Source: a virus. From it: a stretch of 43,258 nucleotides of DNA. The notes beneath the pieces are model-generated. The model worked only from the letters and a program-made list of their open reading frames with translations, searched no databases and was not told where the DNA came from. The translations under genes were made by a program, and so were the position numbers. Below are positions 8,823-16,667 of this stretch, in pieces (position 1 is the stretch's first letter; each line of letters begins with the position of its first letter). Where the stretch lies: positions 1 to 43,258 of IMG/VR virus record IMGVR_UViG_3300028829_003842; one strand, 5' to 3'.

Positions 8823-10501
8823 TGATTACAATAGGTTATAGTACAAAAAAAATAGACCCTTCATTTAAAGAGTATATTGAAAAATCTTGCGGGATACACA
8901 AAGTAGAGGTCATATCTTTTGAGAACCCTGGAACCCATTCCTTATCTGAAGCGTATAACATTATCATAGAAAAGTCATCAAATGATATTGTAGTACTTTG
9001 TCACGATGATATTTATTTTGAAAAAAAGGGATGGGGTAGAAAAATAATTAAACATTTTAAAAAATGTCCTAATTATGGTATTCTTGGTGTCGCGGGTAGT
9101 ACTAAACTACCTAAATCCGGCATGTGGTGGGAAAACAAAAAAACCATGAAGGGTATTGTAAACCATGAGCACGAAGGTAAAAAGTGGGAGTCCAAATACT
9201 CAAAAAGTACGGGAAATGATATTGAAGATGTCGTTTTGGTTGACGGGTTATTTATGGTCTTAAATAAGAAGAATCTTAAGAGTAACTTCAATGAAGAGGT
9301 TAAGGGGTTTCATATGTATGATGTTGATTTTTGTTTTAATAACTTTATTGAAGACGTTAAAATAGGTGTTGTATATGATATTCGGATAACCCATTATTCA
9401 ATCGGGCAAACAAATACTGAGTGGGAAAAAAACAGAGCAATATTTTCTGAAAAAAACAAAGATAAATTACCTATAAAAATAGATAGGAATTTAGACCTTA
9501 ATTCCCCTATTAAAGTTTTAATTTCATCTCTATTTTTTAAGACTTTCACTGGTTCTGAAATGTATGTTTATGAACTCTCTAAAGAGTTAATAAAATTAAA
9601 TTGTGATGTAACGGTACTTTCCGACATTAATGGTCCTTTATCTAAAATCGCAAGAATGGACAAAATAAAAACTTTATCTCATAATGAACCACCAGGTTAC
9701 ATTGTTGGGGATGGTGTTATGGGGTTTAAAACACCTAATGGGTTCGTTAAATCTGAAAAAGGTAAGATATATAGAAACGGAAGTTATGACTATGATATTG
9801 TCCACACTCAACATAAACCCATTACGGAAAGATTATTACAATTATATCCCGATTTACCAAAAATATCTACGATTCATTCGGAGGTAATTTCATTAGAAGA
9901 CCCCATTAAAGATGATACAATACTTAAATATATTACGATTAGACCGGAAATATCGGAAAAGATAGAGTTAGTAGATAACATCGAGAAAGAAAAAATAAAT
10001 CTAATCTATAATCCAGTTAGTAGTAAAAGATTTAACACTGATAATATAAAAGATAATGGATATATTCTATTTGTAGGGACTATTGATTATTTGAGAGAAA
10101 AAACAATTAAAGATGTCTCTGAATATGCAAAATCTAAAGAAAAAGAATTGTGGATAGTAGGTGAAAATAAATCTAATTATCTTAACGAGTTACTTAAATT
10201 AAGTCATATTAAACATTTCCCACCGACAAATAAAATAGAAAAATTTGTAAAGGAATGTTCAGAAACTTCAGGTATTTTATTAGGTAGAACCACCATTGAA
10301 AGTTGGATGTGTGGTAAACCATCTTGGATATATGATATTGATAAAGAAGGTAATATAAAGGATAAGGAGTTGACTTACCCTCCTGATAATATACAAAAAT
10401 TTTATTCCTCCGAGGTAGCCAAAAAAATAAAACAACTTTATATCGACACAATAAAAGAGTGGGATGAAAAATTAGACATCGAGGAAGAAAAAAAAATATA
10501 A
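8822..10501 (+). CDS. Fused two-domain glycosyltransferase (GT-A/GT2-like plus GT-B/GT4-like)
   Basis: 559 aa. Residues 1 to about 220 are a GT-A domain: an N-terminal Rossmann start, a DxD-like CHDDIYF near residue 60, VDGLFMVLNKK near 140, and HMYDVDFCF near 165. Residues about 230-559 are a GT-B domain: TFTGSEMYVYELSKEL near 240 (the nucleotide-sugar transferase N-terminal signature) and GRTTIESWMCGKPSWIYD near 487. One polypeptide therefore carries two transferase folds, which could add two successive sugars to the same acceptor. It lies directly after the HAD phosphatase. Confidence 0.8.
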   Translation: MITIGYSTKKIDPSFKEYIEKSCGIHKVEVISFENPGTHSLSEAYNIIIEKSSNDIVVLCHDDIYFEKKGWGRKIIKHFKKCPNYGILGVAGSTKLPKSGMWWENKKTMKGIVNHEHEGKKWESKYSKSTGNDIEDVVLVDGLFMVLNKKNLKSNFNEEVKGFHMYDVDFCFNNFIEDVKIGVVYDIRITHYSIGQTNTEWEKNRAIFSEKNKDKLPIKIDRNLDLNSPIKVLISSLFFKTFTGSEMYVYELSKELIKLNCDVTVLSDINGPLSKIARMDKIKTLSHNEPPGYIVGDGVMGFKTPNGFVKSEKGKIYRNGSYDYDIVHTQHKPITERLLQLYPDLPKISTIHSEVISLEDPIKDDTILKYITIRPEISEKIELVDNIEKEKINLIYNPVSSKRFNTDNIKDNGYILFVGTIDYLREKTIKDVSEYAKSKEKELWIVGENKSNYLNELLKLSHIKHFPPTNKIEKFVKECSETSGILLGRTTIESWMCGKPSWIYDIDKEGNIKDKELTYPPDNIQKFYSSEVAKKIKQLYIDTIKEWDEKLDIEEEKKI

Positions 10502-10516
10502 AGAAATAATAGAATA

Positions 10517-11236
10517 ATGATAATAGTAACAACACTTTATAATTGCGAAAAATACATAGTTAAATGTTTAAGTTCTATCATTGAACAAACATATAAGGAC
10601 TTTAAATGTTACATAACAGATGATTTATCAACAGACAATTCTGTTAGAGAAGTCAAGAATATGATTCAGGGTGATGATAGATTCATTCTTATTGAAAATA
10701 CGGATAAGTTCTACCAACCAGGTAATTATGACCAAGTTATTCGTAATAATCCAAAAATTGACGATAATGAAATAATCGTTGAGATTGATGGGGATGATTG
10801 GTTACCGGATTCAAATACTTTACATAGAATTAATGAAGTTTATAAGGATGAAAACATATGGATTGCTAACGGTTCATTTGTGTATTCAAATGGTGCAAAA
10901 GGATTTGCCTCGCCTCCAAGAAATTTTGACACGTTAAGGTCGGACAGATTTACCGCATCACATCTTAGAACATGGAGAGCTTTTCTTTGGAGGTCAATCG
11001 AACAAGATTATTTAAAGGACGATAACGGTAATTACTGGGAAGTTGCTGGTGATTTATCATTCATGTTCCCGATGCTTGAAATGGCAGGACCAGAACATTA
11101 CTTATTTATGAATGAAGTTAATTATGTGTATAATGAACAAAATCCACTTAATGACCATAAAGTTAATATGGGTAAGGTTAATAATGCGGTTAAAGTATTA
11201 AGAAATAGACCTAAATATAAAAGATTAATTAGATAA
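10517..11236 (+). CDS. Glycosyltransferase family 2
   Basis: 239 aa. Classic GT2 opening IIVTTLYNCEKYIVKCLSSI, then the nucleotide-binding TDDLSTDNS and the metal-binding DxD in EIDGDDWLPD near residue 92. The later part (RTWRAFLWRSIEQD, then WEVAGDLSFMFPMLEMAG) resembles the acceptor half of GT2 enzymes that modify glycans in O-antigen or capsule clusters. No membrane segments. It lies between the fused transferase and the GT11 enzyme. Confidence 0.85.
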   Translation: MIIVTTLYNCEKYIVKCLSSIIEQTYKDFKCYITDDLSTDNSVREVKNMIQGDDRFILIENTDKFYQPGNYDQVIRNNPKIDDNEIIVEIDGDDWLPDSNTLHRINEVYKDENIWIANGSFVYSNGAKGFASPPRNFDTLRSDRFTASHLRTWRAFLWRSIEQDYLKDDNGNYWEVAGDLSFMFPMLEMAGPEHYLFMNEVNYVYNEQNPLNDHKVNMGKVNNAVKVLRNRPKYKRLIR

Positions 11237-11237
11237 T

Positions 11238-12035
11238 ATGATATATTGTCATTTAAAAGGCGGTTTAGGAAATATGATTTTTCAAATTGCAGCAACATTA
11301 TCAATGGCTATCGATAAAGGTGTTGACGCTTCATTCCCTAATTTAATGAGTCAATTAATTAATATTAACAATGATTCTTTTTATAATTCAAAAATAAAAC
11401 ACAGTATAGAGTATCTTTCTTTATTTGATAAGCTACTAACTGAACAACCACCTCAGGGACTTAAAACTTATAGGTATCCTTTTCATTATGACTCCACAAT
11501 ACCTGAAGGCAATGAATTTATTATTGATGGATTTTTTCAATCTGAAAAGTATTTTAAAAAAAATGAAAAAAAGATAAAAGAGATTTTAACGGTACCTAAA
11601 AATGTTTTAGATATTATTAATATTAAATATAAGTTACTTTTAGAATTAAAAACAACCGCGATACATGTTAGGCGAGGTGATTATCTAAAATTCCCAAAAC
11701 ATCATCCTACTCAATCTGTAGACTATTACAAAAAATCAATAGAATTACTTAACAATACTGAAAAATTTATTATCTTTAGTGATGATATCGAATGGTGTAA
11801 ATCAAATTTTATCGGAGATGAGTATTATTTTATTGAAAATGAAAAGGATTACGTTGAATTATATTTGATGTCCATGTGTAATAACGTAATCACCAGTAAC
11901 TCAAGTTTTTCATGGTGGGGAGCATGGTTAAATAATAATAATGATAAAATAATCATTGGTCCTAATATATGGTTTGGCATTAATGTTAATGACACATCAA
12001 AAGATATATTACCTAAAGAATGGATTAAATTATAA
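11238..12035 (+). CDS. Alpha-1,2-fucosyltransferase (GT11)
   Basis: 265 aa, the usual GT11 length. All three hallmark motifs are present: GGLGNMIFQ (residues 8-16), HVRRGDY (about 143-149, binding GDP-fucose) and NSSFSWWGAWL (about 221-231). GT11 enzymes transfer L-fucose from GDP-L-fucose to galactose in an alpha-1,2 bond and are typical of bacterial O-antigens that mimic host glycans. A phage copy implies that fucose is put on a phage or host surface glycan. The gmd gene at 16664 makes the precursor of GDP-fucose. No GDP-fucose synthase (fcl/wcaG) is seen in the window. Confidence 0.88.
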   Translation: MIYCHLKGGLGNMIFQIAATLSMAIDKGVDASFPNLMSQLININNDSFYNSKIKHSIEYLSLFDKLLTEQPPQGLKTYRYPFHYDSTIPEGNEFIIDGFFQSEKYFKKNEKKIKEILTVPKNVLDIINIKYKLLLELKTTAIHVRRGDYLKFPKHHPTQSVDYYKKSIELLNNTEKFIIFSDDIEWCKSNFIGDEYYFIENEKDYVELYLMSMCNNVITSNSSFSWWGAWLNNNNDKIIIGPNIWFGINVNDTSKDILPKEWIKL

Positions 12036-12039
12036 TACT

Positions 12040-12450
12040 ATGGAAAAAATATACTCAAAAATCGAAGAAAATAAGTTACTACATATAATCAATAGATTAG
12101 ATGAAATCGAAGGAAGACATGAAGTTGTTCCTGAAGATAATTTTATACAGTGTGCCACGTTAAAAATGGCTAACGGTAAAACATTTCCACCACATAAACA
12201 CATAACAAAAGATAGACACTATACCGAACAAATTGCTCAGGAATCATGGGTAGTCATTAAGGGTAGTGTTAAATGTAAGTTTTTTGATATTGATGATACG
12301 TTAATTGCTGAACCTATATTGAGACCGGGTGATGCCAGTTTTACCCTTTACGGTGGTCATACGTATGAAATCTTAGAGGACGATACAATTGTATACGAAT
12401 ATAAGACAGGTCCTTATGAGGGTCAAAAATTAGATAAAACTTTTATATGA
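12040..12450 (+). CDS. Cupin-fold protein in glycan cluster
   Basis: 136 aa from the ATG at 12040. The frame is open further upstream to 11956, but that part overlaps the GT11 gene, so the ATG 5 nt after its stop is preferred. The cupin pattern is clear: metal-ligand region FPPHKHIT near residue 49, a Gly-rich turn in VIKGSVKC, and a second motif RPGDASFTLYGGHTYEI. Small cupins of this type sit in many O-antigen clusters (WbuC-like or sugar-modifying) without a settled reaction. It overlaps the acyltransferase gene by ATGA. Confidence 0.7.
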   Translation: MEKIYSKIEENKLLHIINRLDEIEGRHEVVPEDNFIQCATLKMANGKTFPPHKHITKDRHYTEQIAQESWVVIKGSVKCKFFDIDDTLIAEPILRPGDASFTLYGGHTYEILEDDTIVYEYKTGPYEGQKLDKTFI

Positions 12451-12974
12451 TGGATAAATTTAAAACATATGGTGAAGATGTGTTTATTCATGATAGAGTA
12501 ATAATTAAACATCCATCACATTGTGATATAGGTTCACATAATGCAATCGACAATGGTGTAACAATATCAACAGCTATGGAGATGGGTGACTATATTCATA
12601 TTGCTCAAGACGTTACGGTAATTGGTGGTGCGGATTCAAAGTTAATCTTAGAAGACTTTTCATTTGTTGCAGCTGGAACAAAAATAGTCTGTGGTAGTGA
12701 AGATTACACAGGTGCTGGTTTAGTAGGACCAACAATACCGAAGGAGTATAGAGTTATTAATTACTCAACGGTAAAGTTCGGTAAATATGCTGGTTGTGGT
12801 GTTAACTGTTCAATCATGCCTAACGTTACACTAGCAGAAGGTTCTATCCTAGGTGCTAATTCATTATTAACTAAAGATACTGAACCTTGGACTATCTATG
12901 TTGGAAGTCCAGCCAAACCAGTTAAGATTAGAGATAAAGAAAAAATATTAGAATACGCAAAAAAGATTAAATGA
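12447..12974 (+). CDS. Left-handed beta-helix acyltransferase (sugar O- or N-acetyltransferase)
   Basis: 175 aa. It has many hexapeptide-repeat turns (for example IHIAQDVTVIGG, FVAAGTKIVCG, CSIMPNVTLAEGSILGANSLL) and ends in the family-typical YVGSPAKPVKIRDKEKI. Such LbH enzymes form trimers and use acetyl-CoA to acetylate a sugar. Next to a DegT aminotransferase and Gmd it could N-acetylate perosamine; next to the SGNH pair it could O-acetylate the glycan. The start is ATGATGG, so initiation may be at 12447 or 12450. This gene begins a block with a CCA proline preference. Confidence 0.8.
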   Translation: MMDKFKTYGEDVFIHDRVIIKHPSHCDIGSHNAIDNGVTISTAMEMGDYIHIAQDVTVIGGADSKLILEDFSFVAAGTKIVCGSEDYTGAGLVGPTIPKEYRVINYSTVKFGKYAGCGVNCSIMPNVTLAEGSILGANSLLTKDTEPWTIYVGSPAKPVKIRDKEKILEYAKKIK

Positions 12975-13615
12975 TAACATTACATACATACGGAGATAGT
13001 CACTCAACATTTTTTGGTGCTTGGAGTTCTGGTACTGTTGATGGTGTTAAGATTGATGGTGTGGTGATTGAAGGTCTAAATATAAAAACCAATCATATTG
13101 CTGGTAAATTGGCTTATAGTTTTGGTAGAGACCAGATGGAAGTAGTTAAAGATGTTAATGAGCACGATATTGTTGTGTTTTGTTTTGGTGAGATAGATTG
13201 TAGATGTCACATAAACAAATACGAACCAAATTGGGAGAAGTCTATTGATGATTTAGTTGAGAACTACTTTAGAACAATAGATATAAATGTTAAAAGTTTT
13301 CCTAAGTTAAAGGTTTGTGTGTACAATGTAGTACCACCACTAGAACGAGAGAATCCATTAAACTTATGGACAGAGGTTTGGGGTGTTAATAATGGTGTAC
13401 CAGCAACTGGAACTGACGAAGATAGAAAGCGTTACACAATTTACATGAATAAAAAACTAAAAGAATATTGTGTCAAATATGGTTATACCTTTTTTGATGT
13501 ATATGAACAGTATTCTAATGAAGATGGGTTTTTAAAGCGTGAATTATCAGATACTAATTGTCATATTAGGAACCCTATCTATATGGAAGAGTTTATTAAA
13601 AATAATTTATTATGA
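12971..13615 (+). CDS. SGNH/GDSL-like hydrolase (first of tandem pair)
   Basis: 214 aa. Block I is YGDSHSTFF with candidate nucleophile Ser10; the block III equivalent is CFGEIDCRCHI; the C-terminal DTNCHIRN could supply the Asp/His pair. These hydrolases or esterases remove or transfer acyl groups on sugars. It overlaps the acyltransferase gene upstream by 4 nt and its paralogue downstream by 4 nt. The substitution of GEID for the usual GxND makes activity plausible but not certain. Confidence 0.65.
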   Translation: MITLHTYGDSHSTFFGAWSSGTVDGVKIDGVVIEGLNIKTNHIAGKLAYSFGRDQMEVVKDVNEHDIVVFCFGEIDCRCHINKYEPNWEKSIDDLVENYFRTIDINVKSFPKLKVCVYNVVPPLERENPLNLWTEVWGVNNGVPATGTDEDRKRYTIYMNKKLKEYCVKYGYTFFDVYEQYSNEDGFLKRELSDTNCHIRNPIYMEEFIKNNLL

Positions 13616-14307
13616 TTTACATTATTGGTGATAGTCACGTATCAGTATTTTCTGGTACTGACACAAAGGAAGATAATGGTGAGCGACATATACAACCAGA
13701 GTTTGAAACTTGTTATACGTTAAACGATGGTGTATTCCAATCATTAAGACCACATAATAAGTTCGAACAAAGAGTACCATATTTCTTTCCCATAAAGATA
13801 GGGTCAACAACAGCATTCAATTCAATGGATATGGTTCCAACTATAACCAAAGCTATTACGGAATATGAGATGTCCATGGATGATTATTTATTTACTTGTT
13901 ATGGTGAGATAGATATTAGAAATCATATCGGTAGTAATGGCGAAAAACAAAATATAACGACAGATGAAAGTATAAAGGTATGTGTGGAGCAATACATGAA
14001 AACAATATTAACTCTAAAGGATTTAAACGTTGTTAAGATTGGTGTTTACGGTTCACCACCTTCATCCCCAAATTGGGGTTCTAGTGTCAATGAATATAAA
14101 GATGAAGTATTTAGAAATAAGATGACATTAACCTTTAACGAATATCTAAAAGAGATGTGTCTTAAACATGATATTATATTCAAAGAAATAACAACTAAAA
14201 TGTTATTAACTAATGGTAAGACCGATAGTAAATTCATCATGGATGAGTTACACCTATCTCAAGAGGCTATGCCATTGTTAAAAGCAGAATTTAAAGATTT
14301 ACAATAA
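13612..14307 (+). CDS. SGNH/GDSL-like hydrolase (second of tandem pair)
   Basis: 231 aa. It has the same layout as the upstream gene: IIGDSHVSVF with Ser8, CYGEIDIRNHI, and near the C-terminus MDELHLSQEAMPLL, a good Asp-x2-His catalytic pair. The two genes appear to be diverged duplicates. Likely role: deacetylation or acyl transfer on the glycan built by the neighbouring transferases. Its stop and the next ATG overlap (TAATGG). Confidence 0.68.
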   Translation: MIYIIGDSHVSVFSGTDTKEDNGERHIQPEFETCYTLNDGVFQSLRPHNKFEQRVPYFFPIKIGSTTAFNSMDMVPTITKAITEYEMSMDDYLFTCYGEIDIRNHIGSNGEKQNITTDESIKVCVEQYMKTILTLKDLNVVKIGVYGSPPSSPNWGSSVNEYKDEVFRNKMTLTFNEYLKEMCLKHDIIFKEITTKMLLTNGKTDSKFIMDELHLSQEAMPLLKAEFKDLQ

Positions 14308-15104
14308 TGGATTACGTATTAAAATTTGTACCACTAATTAATGGACAACCATTAGCTGGTGTTGGTATGGCTGGAAATATAATGATAATAGTTAATGAAT
14401 TGTTATTATTAACCGATGATGATAATGTCTGGGTTGAAATGGGTACTGATTCTGTTTGTGGTGATGGTTCATGGTATAGTTACTTTACGAGGTTAGATGA
14501 TAATTTACCAACAAGTGATAAAGTATTAATAGAACTTAAACCACCTAGACCACCTATAATCAAATATAACGGTAACTATAAACATTCTGATGGTCTTATG
14601 GTTAAAAGTAGAGAAGTGTTCTTTAAACGCTTTAAATTGATTGATGAACTTAATGATGAGATTGATGCTTTTTACGAATCTAAGATTAAGGGTGTGGAAA
14701 CTTTAGGTTGTCAGATTAGATTAGGTGATATGAAAAATACGGGATTAGAATCACCCATTGAAGATTACATAAATAAAATCAAAGAAATCATTGAGATTAA
14801 CCCGACAATAAAACAAATCTTTATTGCGACTGATGATAACTCAACAATAGAGCACATTAACAATACTAACCCGTTTAATATTCCAGTCATATATCAAAAC
14901 GACATATATAGAACATCTAGTATGGACCCATATGAAAGAATTAAAAATGATAGAAATAATCATAACATAAATCTATGTAATGAAGTGGTTAAAGATGTTT
15001 TCTTACTAACAAAATGTGATTATTTTTTAAGAGCAAAGACATCAGCGGTTTCTATTGTTACTACTATGTTCTCAGAAAGAATAAAAGAAACTTATACCAT
15101 TTAA
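14307..15104 (+). CDS. NodZ/GT23-like glycosyltransferase, probable fucosyltransferase
   Basis: 265 aa. Near residue 134 it has LGCQIRLGDMKNTG, the position and form of the GDP-fucose-binding H/R-x-R-x-D-K motif of NodZ, FUT8 and POFUT-type enzymes. A Rossmann segment follows (KQIFIATDDNSTIEHI), then DVFLLTKCDYFLRAKTSAVS, which matches the D-x4-L-S/T-x-C-D-x-L/F loop of the same clan. Together with GT11 and GT10 neighbours this suggests another GDP-fucose user. The match is by pattern only, and a more general GT-B transferase is possible. Confidence 0.6.
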   Translation: MDYVLKFVPLINGQPLAGVGMAGNIMIIVNELLLLTDDDNVWVEMGTDSVCGDGSWYSYFTRLDDNLPTSDKVLIELKPPRPPIIKYNGNYKHSDGLMVKSREVFFKRFKLIDELNDEIDAFYESKIKGVETLGCQIRLGDMKNTGLESPIEDYINKIKEIIEINPTIKQIFIATDDNSTIEHINNTNPFNIPVIYQNDIYRTSSMDPYERIKNDRNNHNINLCNEVVKDVFLLTKCDYFLRAKTSAVSIVTTMFSERIKETYTI

Positions 15105-15105
15105 T

Positions 15106-15897
15106 ATGACACAAATAAATATGGTCGGTGGTGGATTCCAACATCAAGACTCTTCATCTTACGGACACTCTACGGAGTATATGTCTTGGGTTAAAGATAA
15201 CTCAGCTAATATATCTATTCATATCGACAATGGGTTAAGGTCACCCGTTAATAAAGATAAATTAAACTACGGATGGTTATCAGAATCAAAAACTATAATC
15301 GATGGTTTATATGCTTGGTGTGTTAACAATGTGGAGTACTTGGAAGATAACTTTGAATTAATTTTTACTCATGATGTTTCGTTACTATCATTAAGTGATA
15401 AGTTCAAGTTAGTTATCTGTAGTGCTAAGTACTGGGTTAAGGATGCTGGTATGCATGACAAGACTAAATTAGTGTCAATGATAGCCTCAAATAAGGTTAT
15501 GTGTCCAGAACATAAGTACAGACAACACATAGTCTCTACGTATCGAAATCAAGTAGATTTATTTGGACGTGGTTTTAATGCAATAGAGAACAAAGATGAT
15601 GGGTTAAATGATTACTACTTTTCCATTGCTATGGAGAATGGAACTTACCCACTAATGTATAGTGAGAAACTAACAGATTGTTTCGCTACTGGAACAATAC
15701 CAATATATTACGGTACACCTTCAATTGGAGAGGTGTTCAATACGGATGGTATAATAACTCTAGACGATAACTTCAACATTGGAGATTTAACATCAGAATT
15801 GTATCATAGTAAGTTGGACGCAATAAAAGAGAACTTAGAGTCGGTCATTGAAATGCCAATTGCCGAAGATTACATATATGAAAAATACATAAAATGA
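15106..15897 (+). CDS. GT10-like (alpha-1,3/1,4) fucosyltransferase
   Basis: 263 aa. The C-terminal half carries the GT10 signature: FSIAMENGTYPLMYSEKLTD, then CFATGTIPIYYGTPSIGE (residues about 172-208), then a Phe-x-x-D-G-I-I strand. In the family this binds GDP-fucose, with the E-N and S/T-E-K positions conserved. The N-terminal acceptor domain is divergent. Expected reaction: fucose from GDP-fucose onto GlcNAc or glucose of the growing glycan. It ends in ATGA overlap with the aminotransferase gene. Confidence 0.75.
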   Translation: MTQINMVGGGFQHQDSSSYGHSTEYMSWVKDNSANISIHIDNGLRSPVNKDKLNYGWLSESKTIIDGLYAWCVNNVEYLEDNFELIFTHDVSLLSLSDKFKLVICSAKYWVKDAGMHDKTKLVSMIASNKVMCPEHKYRQHIVSTYRNQVDLFGRGFNAIENKDDGLNDYYFSIAMENGTYPLMYSEKLTDCFATGTIPIYYGTPSIGEVFNTDGIITLDDNFNIGDLTSELYHSKLDAIKENLESVIEMPIAEDYIYEKYIK

Positions 15898-16667
15898 GTT
15901 TTAATAAAATAAAAGATTTCGAAGAAAAAATTGCAGAGTTTTTTGGCTCACCGTACGCGGTTGCTGTTGATTGTTGTACCCACGGGGTTGAGTTGAGTTT
16001 GATACATAAAAAGGTTAGTTCTATTTCCGTACCTAAAAGAACATATATATCTATACCTTTTTTATCTAATAAATTAAATATAGACTTACAGTGGAGGGAT
16101 GAGGAATGGGTTGATTATTACACCCTAAACCATACTGATGACTGTAGGATTATTGACGCAGCAGTTCTATGGAAGAAGGACAGTTACATACCTAAATCAT
16201 TAATGAGTGTGAGCTTTCAATTTCGAAAACATTTAAGTCTAGGTAGAGGTGGTATGATACTGTGTGACAATAAAGACGATTACATTAGTTTAAAAAAAAT
16301 GTCTTATGACGGTAGATTACCTGATATACCATGGAGGGACCAAGATATCTCAACTATGGGGTATCATTATTATATGACTCCTGAGACCGCACAATTAGGG
16401 ATGGATAAAATAGAAGAGGCTATTAATACTAAACCACACCAATGGAGCGTAAATGATTGGCCTGACGTGTCAGAAATGAAAGTATTTAAAAAAATAAAAA
16501 AAGAATACGAATTATGGACTATAGTAAATGATGAGGGTGAAATGATACCTATGTTTTTAGAGGAAAGGGGTGACTTTGATGAGTTATATGTTAAATTTAT
16601 GAAAAGCCCGAATACTATTATAGTTGACGATAAGGGTATTATAAAAAAATCACATTTTAAAATATGA
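15894..16667 (+). CDS. Short DegT/DnrJ/EryC1-type PLP aminotransferase
   Basis: 257 aa, against 360-400 for the family. Recognisable parts: N-terminal EEKIAEFFGSPYAVAVDCCTHGVEL, a PLP ring-contact Asp in IIDAAVLW (Asp88), and the Schiff-base Lys in SFQFRKHLSLGRGG (Lys112). The usual small C-terminal domain is missing or replaced by about 60 unrelated residues. Family members make amino sugars from keto-sugar nucleotides; GDP-perosamine synthase uses exactly the product of the next gene, Gmd. Given the truncation, it may be a reduced active enzyme or a structural relic. Confidence 0.65.
   Translation: MSFNKIKDFEEKIAEFFGSPYAVAVDCCTHGVELSLIHKKVSSISVPKRTYISIPFLSNKLNIDLQWRDEEWVDYYTLNHTDDCRIIDAAVLWKKDSYIPKSLMSVSFQFRKHLSLGRGGMILCDNKDDYISLKKMSYDGRLPDIPWRDQDISTMGYHYYMTPETAQLGMDKIEEAINTKPHQWSVNDWPDVSEMKVFKKIKKEYELWTIVNDEGEMIPMFLEERGDFDELYVKFMKSPNTIIVDDKGIIKKSHFKI

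Noticed and set aside
11956-12039. Upstream extension of the cupin gene
   Set aside because: It overlaps the GT11 gene end; ATG 12040 lies 5 nt behind the GT11 stop.
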